From Bilabrum cf. latius (Eukaryota > Bigyra: Bicosoecida > Bigyra > Bicosoecida): 64,000 nucleotides of DNA. The stretch's first letter is position 1. Each line of letters begins with the position of its first letter. The notes under the pieces are model-generated. The model was not told where the DNA came from and made no database searches. It saw nothing but the letters and a program-made list of their open reading frames with translations. The translations under genes were made by a program, and so were the position numbers. The stretch covers positions 744,001 to 808,000 of the forward strand of contig OZ237757.1 of assembly GCA_965178125.1 (NCBI GenBank). The letters run 5' to 3'. This document shows positions 25,901 to 36,090 of the stretch, piece by piece.

Positions 25901-26039
25901 TAAAAGATTCAGAAGTGACGACGAGCGCAAAGGGTTAAGGGCCGTTGGCACCGTTCTAGGGATTACTTGAGGCAAAGGGCAGCACATATGCGAGCCTCAG
26001 CTTACTTTTAAATACTGGCGGTCTTTGTGACCGCGACAT
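10904..26039 (-). CDS. Giant IQ-motif / TPR-like protein (about 4,999 aa)
   Basis: Two exons: a 34-nt exon 1 (26039-26006, ATG, donor GTAAGC), a 136-nt intron, and exon 2 (25869-10904, acceptor GCCGCAG) of 14,966 nt ending in TGA. Exon 2 is open throughout except for 16 in-frame TAGs (24763, 24424, 23665, 21136, 19798, 18463, 18082, 16402, 15238, 12862, 12493, 12109, 11903, 11488, 11398, 10999). TAA and TGA are absent. Most of the protein is disordered (Gly, Ser, Arg, Ala, Gln). Ordered parts are TPR-like helical segments near residues 865-915, 1480-1540 and 1737-1790, and about ten IQ motifs near 3570-3890 of the type IQSAWRGHAIRR, which bind calmodulin or calmodulin-like light chains. The C-terminal 700 residues look folded but I do not recognise them. 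A scaffold role, perhaps cytoskeletal or ciliary, is an inference. A standard-code gene finder would split this gene into about 17 pieces. Confidence 0.85.
15901..24113. repeat. Cluster of the dispersed word TGTGACGAGTG
   Basis: Within the giant gene the word, or at least its first ten bases, occurs in plus orientation near 16185, 16580, 16702, 17080, 17181, 18112, 19735, 19756, 20950, 23631 and 24103. It occurs in minus orientation near 15901, 21121, 21571 and 22993, with a shorter form at 21677. In the encoded protein it appears as ALVTP, TRHT, SSH or GVTS depending on frame and orientation, so the conserved unit is DNA, not peptide. More copies lie in other genes (8004, 27827, 54888, 55151). 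Confidence 0.8.
22788..22875. repeat. (CCCCTG)n hexanucleotide array in coding sequence
   Basis: About twelve CCCCTG units on the plus strand read as GGG CAG codons in the giant gene and encode a Gly-Gln repeat. The same hexamer family occurs near 12360, 25300 and 34530-34585. Confidence 0.9.
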
Positions 26040-26405
26040 GTCGAACTTTACGTTCTGCTAGCGGGAAGGAAAGGTTTCGGCAACGGATGTTGCATTGCAT
26101 GGAGGTGCAAATTGCGGTGTGGTCGCTGGCGGAGGTCGCAGCAGCTGCTGAGCAGCATCCTAGATCGAGCGATGATATCCATGCACGCGCCGCATTCAAC
26201 TCCATACCCGGAGCATAAGCTGCCTAGTCAACCCTGTTATAGCAGCGGGGAAATTCACCCGGCTGCTGCCCCGGTAACGGCGTGCAGCGTGTGTGGTGTG
26301 TGTGTGCACGGGAGGTCGCAAAGTCCTCGTCACATGCGTCGCACCACCGCCGGCGGCGGTTGGATCAATCCAGATTCAAGCGCCTGGTAAGCCCTAGGCT
26401 AGGTC
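26040..26405. promoter_or_regulatory. Divergent intergenic region, presumed bidirectional promoter
   Basis: This 366-bp stretch separates the ATG of the giant minus-strand gene (26039) from the ATG of the plus-strand U-box gene (26406). It holds no coding frame that I can support and is AT-richer than its flanks. I see no motif that I can name with confidence. Confidence 0.4.
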
Positions 26406-29234
26406 ATGGAGGATGCATCGAAGTTTATGGACGCTTTGCCCTCCCGGCTGACCGAAAAACATGCGGCCAAGCTTGCTCTGCAAGCTAGCGGACAAGCAAA
26501 CAAAATGGCGTCGCACAAGGCGTTTCGCGGCTTGGTCGTCTTGCTTGCAGAGGCAGTAGCAGAACCGCCCAGCCAAAAATCTAGGCTGTATGCGCTTGAA
26601 GCTCTCTCTGAGCTTGCACGCGGTGTCGTGCAGTTTCGGCCAGCCGAGCGCGAGTACGTGCTCATGCAGCTGCTCGAGACAGCAGGGGAGCCTCTCGAGG
26701 AGCTGCTAACTCGAAAGGAGCGGGGCAGGAGCGAATTCGGCGACGCGGCCTTTTCCTCAAGCCTGCATGAAACTGTGCTCGTGCTCCTCGTCCGGCTGCA
26801 AGGCTACAAGCTCCGGGCCTCTGATTTGCTCGAGCTGCTCGCGGGCGACGTCGCCCTCGGAGCGAGGCTCGTTGCCAAGGCCCTTCGGGTGGACGACTAC
26901 GAAGCAGAGGCATCCGCGGCACTGTCTGCTCTTCTTGTGGACCTCACGCGGCCGGACGCATACTTTGGGATGGGCGCGGGTGCGGGCGATGGCTCCTCCT
27001 CTGCATCGATAGAGCACGCCGACGGGAGCACCTCCCTGGGCGCGTTCACTGCCAGAGTGGACGCGGTGGGGCAGTATGTCCTCTCGCAGCCGGGGACGGA
27101 GGCGCTCGGCGTGGTGTGCGAGGGCCTGGGGCACAGGGCCGTGCGCGCATCGAGGTCGCTCCAGAGGGCAGTCAGGGCGGCCAGCGGAACCGGGGGCAGC
27201 GCCGCGCAGCGGGCCCTGGATGGGCTGCAGGAGGCGTGCGCTGACGTGGCTCTGGCGCACACCTCCTGCGGCGCCGCGGCGAGGCTTGTGCGGAACCTGT
27301 GGGAGTTCTCCAGCGTGGGGGTGGGCGGCCGGGTGCCTGCTCACATGGCACTGGGCTGCGGCCAGTACGTCGATCTCATGGCGGCACAGGCGCGGCGGGC
27401 CTGCTTGGAGGCTGCGGTGCTGCGGCGCCTGGCCGTGGGAGAGCTGGGTCAGGTGGGTCTCCCCGGGAAACGGCGGAGAGTGGCGGTCCGTGCGGCGTGG
27501 GCGGCGGCCCGCTGCGCGAGGTCGTGCCTGGAGTGCCTCGCAGTAGTGGGGTTCAGGGGAGGAAAGGGTGTGTGGGGGCGGGTGCTGGGGGCTCTGATGG
27601 CGGGGGGCAGGGCGGAGTAGGAGGAGGAGGTGGCCAGAGTGGCTGCACGGGCGGCGGGTGCAGCGCACGGCGGTGCGGCAGCGCTTGGCAGCCCCAGGCA
27701 GCGGGGGGGCCTGTGGTGGCTGTCTGGCCTGGCGGAGCCCGGCGGCGCCGCGGTGCTACCCGCTTTGGTTCCGCTGCTGGCGGTGCTGGTGAACTGCGAA
27801 GCCCTCGCACCGGCGGGGTGGGCCGGTGTGACGAGTGCGGGCGGCGCCTCGTCGCAGTCGCAGAGGCTGGGCGGGGCGGGTGCCAGCAGCGGGGTCCAGG
27901 AGCCCATGCCCCTCGGGAGGGGGGCGGCGTCGGGGTCCGGAGCCGGAATGCACGCCTGGGCGGAGTCGCTGGTCGCCGCCGCCGTTGGGCCCGGGGGCGA
28001 CCTGTCGGACGGTTCCGCAGCCGCTGTGCGCGGCGCCCTGGGTGGCGGTGCCGCGCGGTGCGGGGATGGGGTGTGCGTGTGGGGGGCGGCTGGTTCCGCA
28101 AAAGCCGCCTGGGACACCGTGGTGCGCGGCGCCGCCGGTTCCGCGGGGATCTAGCTGTCGATTGGGTGGCTGCCGCTTGCACGAGACGGCCCCTCCTACG
28201 GCCGTCTGATGGAGCTGCTTGGGCGCGAAGAGGGGAAGGAGGACGAGGGAGAGGGAGAAGCTGTAGTGCCCGGAGCAGAAAGTGCTGCGGCTCCAGACGC
28301 AAGCGGCGCGGGCAAGCAAGGAAACACTGAATCCGCAGCAGCAGACGCAGACCCATCCTCGCATCCTGCAGCCGCACGCTCGCCAGCACCAGCACCGGCA
28401 CCAGCAGCGCCTAAGGCCGAGCCGAAGGCAGCTGCGACCGCAAGCAGCGCATCTACCGGGCTGTTAGGCCCCCTCCCCTCCCTAACCCCCGTTCACAATC
28501 CTGACTCCGCTGCTGCACTGGAGGAAGCGGCCAGGGCTGCAGAGGGCGCTCTGGAAGCCCCCGAGGCCAGGAGACGCAGGGAACAAGCGCTCGCTGCGGC
28601 CCGTCGCGCGGCGCCCAAGGCCGGTTCCGTAGGTCTTGGGGTGCCCCCGAAGCTCCTGTGCGGGCTAGGGGGTCACGTGGTGCGCGATCCCGTGAGGACG
28701 CATGCAGGGGGGCCGGTGTACGAGCGGTCCTCGCTGGAGCGGTGGGTGGCCAAAATGGGGCGCGTGGATCCGGTGACTGGGACTGATTTCAGCGAGGGGG
28801 GTGTCCTTGAGGCCGGTGATGTGCGTGAGGAGGCAAGGGCCTGGAGGGTAGGGGCGCAGAGGGACGGTGGAGCGGGCGAGGGGAAGGGGAAGGGGAAGGG
28901 GAAGGGGAAGGGGCACAAAGGGGGGTCTAAAGGGGGCAAGGGAGATGCGGGGGTAGGAACAGGAGCAGGTAGCAGCAGCAGGCCAGCAGGAGAATCGCAC
29001 ATTGCTGAAACTGCAAGTGAGGTGGGTCTGTCTGGGGGCATGGCTCCTGCCGTGGGGGGCGCGGGCAGCTCGGATGGGAATCTCATGGGACTGTTCGAGG
29101 AGGAGGACGAGGTGGGAGGGGAGGGCATGGGGTCGGGCGGGGGCATGATGGGGGCTGCTGGTGCCGGGGCAGATAGCGTGTCTGCGCTGTTAGGCCGTGG
29201 GGATTTCCTGGGAGATGACCTGTACGAATTTTGA
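26406..29234 (+). CDS. U-box E3 ubiquitin ligase with helical repeat region
   Basis: One exon of 943 codons runs from ATG 26406 to TGA 29232-29234, with TAGs at 27618 and 28152. The N-terminal 580 residues are a Leu/Ala-rich all-helical region, probably ARM- or HEAT-like, starting MEDASKFMDALPSRL. A charged Ala/Pro-rich linker follows. A U-box lies near residues 748-815, with the family pattern RDPVRTHAGGPVYERSSLERW and PVTGTDFS. U-boxes bind E2 enzymes through a RING-like fold without zinc, so this is probably an E3 ligase with the helical region binding substrate. The C-terminus is a Gly/Met-rich acidic tail ending DDLYEF. The segment from about 28760 to the end has been duplicated twice downstream. 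The exact family (PUB-type, UFD2-type or other) is not resolved. Confidence 0.75.
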
Positions 29235-29462
29235 CATGCGGAATGGCGATCCTAGGATCAGATGGTGGTGCTTGGATTCAGAGACAATTACGCTTGCGCA
29301 GATCCAGGATCGAAACAATTAACTTCAACACTTTATGCTCGATGAATAACAGCGATACCTGACGCTGACTGATTCGCAACAGGCCAGTTGTCGAATGATC
29401 CCGTTGGATCGCTACAAACGAATCCAGGTTTTCAATCCGTGATGGCGAGCTGTTGCTTCCAA

Positions 29463-30145
29463 TCAGTCCCTATCCTCAAATGCCTTCACAATGGTCGAGT
29501 GGTCGCACAGCCCCTTCATGAATCTGCAAGAGGTGAGAAGAGCAATGGGTGGTGGCAAATTGCTGACCGTCTGATTTACAGTGGCTCGTTCACAAGCAAC
29601 GACACGCGCGCGATACCCGAGTAGGGCCGTGCAAATATATGCAAATACACTGCTGCTCACCTGTTGCACTTATCGGCGATCGCGCGAACTACGGTATTGC
29701 GACTGCCGGTAGTGATCCCCACGCCTGTCAGCCATTTGCCGAATGCCTCCTGCAATAATCAAAAGCAGGGACCGCGGACAGCTACCATGCTCAAATCATG
29801 AGCCGGCATTGGGTCGCTATAGGTGAACTGGCATGGGAATCTCCCCAAGCTCAAGGCGATCTTGCGAAAGTTCGCAAGATCCAATTTAAGGATCGGTCGG
29901 CACTACCAACATATGGCTTTGCTCACACAGTGGTCCAGTGAAGACGCGCTCTTCTCATGCAAGCTCAAGAACTAGCCGATCACCGCAACGGTACTGGTGC
30001 AACCAGCATCCTGCAGTGCCTTGACGTACGCAGGACCGATGCCCGGGATCGTGAGGAGGTCCTCGTCGATATCATCCGATACGAACTTGTCAATGCTGCC
30101 CTTGGCTGTCTCGCTCTTGAGTGGGTCATAGTGTACTCCTGCCAT
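29463..30145 (-). CDS. BAF-like helix-hairpin-helix protein, copy 1
   Basis: Three exons: 30145-29927, 29749-29661 and 29523-29463, with introns of 177 and 137 nt. The protein has 122 residues and ends in TGA. The core is a helix-hairpin-helix (LLTIPGIGPAYVKALQDAG) followed by a helix and the segment FGKWLTGVG, then an ending with CNRFMKGLCD. Order, spacing and length match barrier-to-autointegration factor (BAF), a small DNA-bridging dimer of animal chromatin and nuclear envelope. That assignment is inferred by eye. A TAG at 29974 lies inside the fold, in IG-TAG-FLSLH. Two paralogues in this array have AAA (Lys) there and animal BAF has Gln. Copy 2 is nearly identical. If not BAF, it is another small HhH DNA-binding protein. 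Confidence 0.7.
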
Positions 30146-30383
30146 GTCGTTCTTCTGTGCCTTTTGATTTGCTGAAATTGTGAGCATGTAGTCGGCGTAT
30201 TGCCACCTGCGTGCAAATCCGGAACACAGGAACCGGAACCGGAAGCAGGCGTCCGGAACACTCCGGGACAACTCCTTGATACACGTTCTACTATACCTCG
30301 ATTGAATTACCGCTACCCTAATGACCCCGACTGCTGGTAACGGAGCCATAATCTGATAGGGCTACTGGACCACGTGGCTGGTC

Positions 30384-30700
30384 TCGGTGCGTGAATCCTG
30401 TGACTGGGACAGATTTCAGCGAGGGGGGTGTGCTTGAGGCCGTGGATGCCAGCAGGAGAATCGCGCATTGCTGAAACTGCAAGCGAGGTGGGTCTGTCTG
30501 GGGGCATGGCTCCTGCCGTGGGGGGCGCGGGCAGCTCGGATGGGAATCTCATGGGACTGTTCGAGGAGGAGGACGAGATGGGAGGGGAGGGCATGGGGTC
30601 GGGCGGGGGCATGATGGGGGCTGCTGGTGCCGGGGCAGATAGCGTGTCTTCGCTGTTAGGCCGCGGGGATTTCCTGGGAGATGACCTGTACGAATTTTGA
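30384..30700 (+). pseudogene. Duplicated 3' end of the U-box gene, fragment 1
   Basis: This repeats the end of the U-box gene (PVTGTDFSEGG, then the Gly/Met-rich tail to DDLYEF and TGA) but lacks the U-box itself and the upstream 740 residues. The internal deletion relative to the parent puts the two parts out of frame. It is best read as a by-product of the tandem duplication. Confidence 0.8.
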
Positions 30701-30928
30701 CATGCGGAATGGCGATCCTAGGATCAGATGGTGGTGCTTGGATTCAGAGACAATTACGCTTGCGCAGATCCAGGATCGAAACAATTAACTTCAACACTTT
30801 ATGCTCGATGAATAACAGCGATGCCTGACGCTGACTGATTCGCAACAGGCCCGTTGTCGAATGATCCCGTTGGATCGCTACAAACGAATCCAGGTTTTCA
30901 ATCCGTGATGGCGAGCTGTTGCTTCCAA

Positions 30929-31611
30929 TCAGTCCCTATCCTCAAATGCCTTCACAATGGTCGAGTGGTCGCACAGCCCCTTCATGAATCTGCAAGAGGT
31001 GAGAAGAGCAATGGGTGGTGGCAAATTGCTGACCGTCTGATTTACAGTGGCTCGTTCACAGGCAACGACGCGCGCGCGATACCCGAGTAGGGCCGTGCAA
31101 ATATATGCAAACACACTGCTGCTCACCTGTTGCACTTATCGGCGATCGCGCGAACTACGGTATTGCGACTGCCGGTAGTGATCCCCACGCCTGTCAGCCA
31201 TTTGCCGAATGCCTCCTGCAATAATCAAAAGCAGGGACCGCGGACAGCTACCATGCTCAAATCATGAGCCGGCATTGGGTCGCTATAGGTGAACTGGCAT
31301 GGGAATCTCCCCAAGCTCAAGGCGATCTTGCGAAAGTTCGCAAGATCCAATTTAAGGATCGGTCGGCACTTCCAACATATGGCTTTGCTCACACAGTGGT
31401 CCAGTGAAGACGCGCTCTTCTCATGCAAGCTCAAGAACTAGCCGATCACCGCAACGGTACTGGTGCAACCAGCATCCTGCAGTGCCTTGACGTACGCAGG
31501 ACCGATGCCCGGGATCGTGAGGAGGTCCTCGTCGATATCATCCGATACGAACTTGTCAATGCTGCCCTTGGCTGTCTCGCTCTTGAGTGGGTCATAGTGT
31601 ACTCCTGCCAT
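30929..31611 (-). CDS. BAF-like helix-hairpin-helix protein, copy 2
   Basis: This is the second copy of the duplicated unit, with the same three exons (31611-31393, 31215-31127, 30989-30929), the same splice sites and a predicted protein that appears identical to copy 1, ending in TGA. The in-frame TAG is kept at 31440. The upstream region is also part of the duplicated unit, so it may share its promoter sequence with copy 1. Role as for copy 1. Confidence 0.7.
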
Positions 31612-31849
31612 GTCGTTCTTCTGTGCCTTTTGATTTGCTGAAATTGTGAGCATGTAGTCGGCGTATTGCCACCTGCGTGCAAATCCGGAACACAGGAACC
31701 GGAACCGGAAGCAGGCGTCCGGAACACTCCGGGACAACTCCTTGATACACGTTCTACTATACCTCGATTGAATTACCGCTACCCTAATGACCCCGACTGC
31801 TGGTAACGGAGCCATAATCTGATAGGGCTACTGGACCACGTGGCTGGTC

Positions 31850-32165
31850 TCGGTGCGTGAATCCTGTGACTGGGACAGATTTCAGCGAGGGGGGTGTGCT
31901 TGAGGCCGTGGATGCCAGCCGGAGAATCGCCCATTGCTGAAACTGCATGCGAGGTGGGTCTGTCTGGGGGCATGGCTCCTGCCGTGGGGGGCGCGGGCAG
32001 CTCGGATGGGAATCTCATGGGACTGTTCGAGGAGGAGGAGGATGAGATGGGAGGGGAGGGCATGGGGTCGGGCGGGGGCATGATGGGGGCTGCTGGTGCC
32101 GGGGCAGATAGCGTGTCTGCGCTGTTAGGCCGCGGGGATTTCCTGGGAGATGACCTGTACGAATC
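31850..32165 (+). pseudogene. Duplicated 3' end of the U-box gene, fragment 2
   Basis: A third, more diverged copy of the U-box gene tail carries an extra GAG codon in the acidic run. It loses the normal terminal F and TGA because the duplicated sequence stops after DDLYE and runs into unrelated DNA and a G-tract at 32183. Confidence 0.8.
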
Positions 32166-32182
32166 CGGATATTCAGTGCGGT

Positions 32183-32199
32183 GGGGGGGGGGGGGGGGG
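32183..32199. repeat. Poly-G tract
   Basis: About seventeen consecutive G lie just after the end of the third duplicated unit. It could mark a breakpoint, and its length may be unreliable in the assembly. Confidence 0.8.
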
Positions 32200-32303
32200 T
32201 GTTGGAAACGCAATTCTACAACTGGTGGCGAGACCGGTATCAATATAGGCCTAAGATATACATGATCCGGACAAACACTGGCTTGCATCAAGGTTCTTTA
32301 AAA

Positions 32304-32973
32304 TTAGCCTCTTGCCTCAAATTCTGTCAAAACGGCCGAATGGGCGCACAAACCCATCATGAACCTGCGCCGTCGAGCTAGACTTGGAGGGGTGGAAAGT
32401 CGCTCTGCACTTCAGTGGACAAAGTAGGGCTACGCCCACCCACCTACCTGTATCAGATGGGGCTTATGCAACTGCAATCCATCGTCTGCTAGACTACTCA
32501 CCTGTTGCACTTTGAGGAAATAGCGCGGACGATGACGCTCCGTCCAGCGTTGACCCCAATCTCTGTGAGCCAGGCTGCAAATGCCTCCTGCGTCGATGCG
32601 GATGGAGAACGTCCGGACAATGTAAACGATTCTGCCGCATGGTACATGCATTCATAGTACAATCTGAGCGAACACAAGCAAGGCAGGGTAAAGCCCTCGT
32701 ATCGGGCCTAGTCCTGCATTGATTGCCGAGGTGCATGCCAACTAGCGTTTTACTCACACAGTGCTCAAGGGGAGACATGCCGCTTTTGTGCACGCTCAGA
32801 AACTTGCCGATCACTGCTACGGTGCTGTTGCATTCCGCAGCCCCGAGAGAAACTACCGCTGCGTCGTTCACGCCTGGGATCGTGCTCAGGTCCTCGGCTA
32901 CATCGTTCGAAACGAAATCAGCAATGGCCTCTTCGGACGCAGGGCTGGTGGGATCATAGTGTACAGCTGCCAT
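32304..32973 (-). CDS. BAF-like helix-hairpin-helix protein, copy 3
   Basis: Three exons: 32973-32758, 32587-32502 and 32364-32304, with introns at the same positions in the protein as copies 1, 2 and 4. It has 120 residues and ends in TAA, one of only two TAA stops found. It starts MAAVHYDP and has a more diverged hairpin (STIPGVNDAAVVSLGAAE), in which the second Gly of the GIG turn is replaced. That may weaken DNA binding. The position that is TAG in copies 1 and 2 is AAA here (VIGKFLSVH). The last exon reads RFMMGLCAHSAV. Confidence 0.7.
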
Positions 32974-33589
32974 ATTGTAGCGCCTTTCTGGCGCGGTGCT
33001 GAAAGAGTACAAGCTTGCAAGAGTCGCGTAACTTTGGGGGATCCGGACTCCGGATCGATACATTCGGTTCGGGTTCGGTGTACCGAAAAACTTCACGGCA
33101 GGGATTATGTGGGTCGCGGGCACAACCCGCACTACGTTGTGCGAATGTATGTGGGCTCTCACCAGCTCCTGGCAGCAGATAGGATAGAATTGGAGGCTTG
33201 TGCCCGTGGGCGGGCGTGTCCCCGAGGCTGGCTAGTTGCGAGTGTCTAAGACATGACCAATGCGAATTCTGACGACACCAGGCCAACATGTATCAGCCTC
33301 AGTAACGATCATGCATCAAGGACGTGTGCCTGGAGCATGGATGGATCTAGGCGCCGGTCACCTCAACACATACGGGACAGCCCTGCGCAGGTGCCCGGGA
33401 TGGGAGGGGCCGATGCCCTTAGCATGAGTTTCTAACAAATTATTTGTATAGCTGTGGTAGAAATTGAAGTGGCGTTGGAATAAAGGCCTGAAGGTTTTCT
33501 CTAAGTAGCGATCAAAGCAGATGCGGACGCTGCGCCCGGGGCGCACCCGCAACTTGCCCGTCCTGGGGACAACCTGGGCGCGAATCAGC
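32974..33589. other. Intergenic, no gene seen
   Basis: This stretch lies between copies 3 and 4 of the BAF-like genes. It holds the promoter of copy 3 and the 3' region of copy 4. I see no supported coding frame or structured RNA. Confidence 0.5.
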
Positions 33590-34273
33590 TCAGTCTCTGT
33601 CCTCGTACTCCGAAAGGATGCTGCTGTGGTCGCACAGACCCTTCATAAACCTGCGAAGGGCCAGGAAGGTACTGGGTGGTGAATGGTCCGATGCGCAAGA
33701 ACGGGGCCTGAATCGGCAAATACATGAACTAGGAGCGCACAACCATCGACAGCGTGGATAATAAACTGACCTGTTGCACTTCTCGGCAATAGCGCGCGTA
33801 ACTGTGTTGCGAGTGCGGTGAATCTCGAGCTCGGTGAGCCATGCTCCGAAGGCGTCCTGCGTTCGGGGATATTATAGACACGATTTGAAAGCGGCCTAAA
33901 TCGACAGTCGAACATATAATTTACACAAAAAGCTTATGATGGGGCGAAAAACACGAATGAATGAACACGGAGGGCCAAGAACAGTCCGATACTACGCAGG
34001 CCTATTTGGGATGCAGCTCATTAGCAATCATTTAGCCCTTGTTCTCACGCAGTGGTCCAAGGCAGACATCCCCTTTGTGTGCAAACTGAGAAATTTCCCG
34101 ATCAGCGCGACCGTGCTCGTGATTCCAACCTTCTCGAGGTTTGCAACAGCGGCTGGGCCGATGCCTGGCACCGAGGTCAGATCCTCGTCCACATCATCCG
34201 AAACGAACTTTCCAATCGCCTCAACATGTGTCTTTTCGCTCTTTACGGGGTCATACTTTCCAGCGGCGGCCAT
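33590..34273 (-). CDS. BAF-like helix-hairpin-helix protein, copy 4
   Basis: Three exons: 34273-34049, 33856-33771 and 33650-33590, ending in TGA. It has 123 residues and starts MAAAGKYDPVKSEKTH. The hairpin is the most canonical of the four (LTSVPGIGPAAVANLEKVG), and the second part reads FGAWLTELEIHRTRNTV. The second intron begins GTCAGT instead of GTGAGY. Lys (AAA) stands where copies 1 and 2 have TAG. It is the most upstream-lying and perhaps the ancestral-like member of the array. Inferred role: small DNA-bridging chromatin protein. Confidence 0.72.
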
Positions 34274-34475
34274 ATTTACTCTGAAATGTGCTATTTGTGA
34301 GGGTTGTGGACCAACGGCTGCCAGCTGTGATCAGCGAACCTGCTGTGAACCTTCATCAGCGCAACCATCACTTGGCCATCCGGTGCTCGATTCAAGCCAC
34401 ATCTATGGAAGGGAAAAGATGCTGGGCGCTGCAACGCCTGCTTCGATGCTCCGGTCAAGCTGAATTGCAGCCAGC

Positions 34476-35748
34476 TCAAGCTGTGGCCCCGCCAGCAGCC
34501 CCCAGCTTCACCTTGATCCCTCCGCTCTTGCCCCTGCCCCTGCCCCTGCCCTTGCCCCTGCCCCTGCCCCTGCCCCTGCCCTTGCCTCGGCCTCCTGCAG
34601 CCGCCCCGCCCATTGACGCTCCCGCTCGAGAGCCAATTGTAACTCCTGCTCCTGCTCCTGCTGCCGTGGCATCAGCACCGCCTGCTGCCGGGCCTGCCGC
34701 GGCTCCACTAGCACCATCGTGCGATGCACCCACAGCTACCCATGACTCTGCTTCGGCCCAGGCCACCTGCACCGCCTCGATCGCGGAACGCGCGGCGTCA
34801 CTGGTGGTTCCGTCACCAGCCAGAGCCGCTGCCTCTGCCGCTGCGCTTCGGCTCGATAAAGACGACGCGGATGCTGGCGCAGCACTCGTCATACCACTAC
34901 CGGCACCGCCACTGCTAGAAGCAGCAGCACCGGCCCACACCAGCGCCTGCGCGGCAAGTAAGGCGGCGCGGCCCACCCCACTCCCAGCCCCAGCCCCAGC
35001 CCCAGCCCCAGTCCCAGCACCTTCATGCGCTGCACCCGCCGCCGTGACGACTTCTCGCAGCACCCAGTGGTGCGGAGTGTCGCCCGCGTTGGTCCTAGGA
35101 GACGGGCTGGCCCCAGTTCCGGCGCCGCGCTCGGTTCCGCTGGCGGCCGGTTCCGTGGCCTCCCAGGCCGGGAGCAGCTGCTTGGGCATCGCCTCTTTGC
35201 TCGCTCCCGGCCGCAGCAGCCGGAGGAGGGCGCCGACGAACATGAGTCCATCGCGGTCTGACTTGCTGCTTGCGGCCCTCTGGGCAAGCCAGTGCGCTGC
35301 TGCTCGCCCCGTCGCGTCCACAGAGTTGCGGACGTCATCGCTTGCGGCGTGAGCGAGCCGGGCTGCCAGCATGGGATGTCCTGCGCCGACGTTGGGAATG
35401 ATGCAGACTAAATAGTACAATCGAGTGATATATACCCCCAAATAACTTAGAGCCGGCCGCTTCGCATGGAAAGCCACAGATCTCACCGAACATCGCTGCG
35501 GCGACTACAGGCGTCCTGCCGTGTGCATCGGACTCTGATAGACTCGCACCATGGTGCAGCAACAGTGAAGCTATCTGAAGTTGCTTTGCACTTCCAGCCT
35601 CCTCGATAGATGCATGAGATAGCCAGTGCAACGATGTCTCGCCATTCTTGGCATCTCGAGACCGAGCTGCCGCCCCATCTGAGGTGGCAATGGCCCTAGC
35701 CCTCTCCACGTCTAAAGCGCGGATGGCAAGCCTGAGAGTAGATTCCAT
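34476..35748 (-). CDS. Ankyrin-repeat protein with Arg/Gly-rich tail
   Basis: Two exons: 35748-35487 and 35380-34476, joined across a 106-nt intron (GTGAGA ... GGCGCAG), giving about 388 residues and ending in TGA. A TAA lies two codons upstream of the ATG. The N-terminal 220 residues hold about three to four ankyrin units (for example NGETSLHWLSHA and DAHGRTPVVAAAMFGHP, with the intron inside the second). The rest is Ala/Gly-rich and disordered, and the end is a Lys/Arg-Gly run (RGKGRGRGRG) that could bind RNA. No TAG occurs in the frame. Ankyrin repeats bind proteins. The partner is unknown. Confidence 0.75.
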
Positions 35749-36090
35749 GATTTATGCGGTGTGGTGGGCGCTATCCTCAATGCAAAGGTAAAAAATGAAT
35801 TGAAAAGCTGCATCGGTTCGCAGCGAACATTCGCTCAAGTTGAAACGAAACTCGAGCAGCTTGAAAAATTAAGGCTAGCCATGGGCGGCGATTCGCTGCC
35901 CTGGCCCCTATTCCCCGTTATTGCAGCCTTAATTATTGCCTGCAATGCCGACGCGGAAAGGGGCGATGTAGAACCGCAGGCACCGCCACAGAGCGTGGCA
36001 GTACGGAGTGCTAGCATCGGTTTGACAACGTCCACAGCGAAATAGCATGATGTTCCTCTGCCGAGATGGTACTATGTGACCACAGTAAGA

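Larger units (their letters stand above)
28760..32165. repeat. Tandem segmental duplication, period 1466 bp
   Basis: The block holding the 3' end of the U-box gene plus a complete BAF-like gene is repeated. Unit 1 runs from about 28760 to 30383, unit 2 from 30384 to 31849 and a partial unit 3 from 31850 to 32165. Units 2 and 3 lack about 170 bp present in unit 1 (roughly 28816-28984). Outside that gap, units 1 and 2 differ by only a handful of bases over about 1.4 kb, so the duplication is recent. Unit 3 breaks off at a G-tract. Confidence 0.95.

Noticed and set aside
10904-26039. Reading this stretch as a dozen or more separate genes or decayed pseudogenes
   Set aside because: All pieces share one frame, only TAG interrupts it, and no TAA, TGA or frameshift occurs in 15 kb. 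Decay would produce all three stops and indels.
35761-36045. Small plus-strand open frame of 94 codons
   Set aside because: It has a non-ATG start in an AT-richer intergenic region, with no similarity to anything I recognise.
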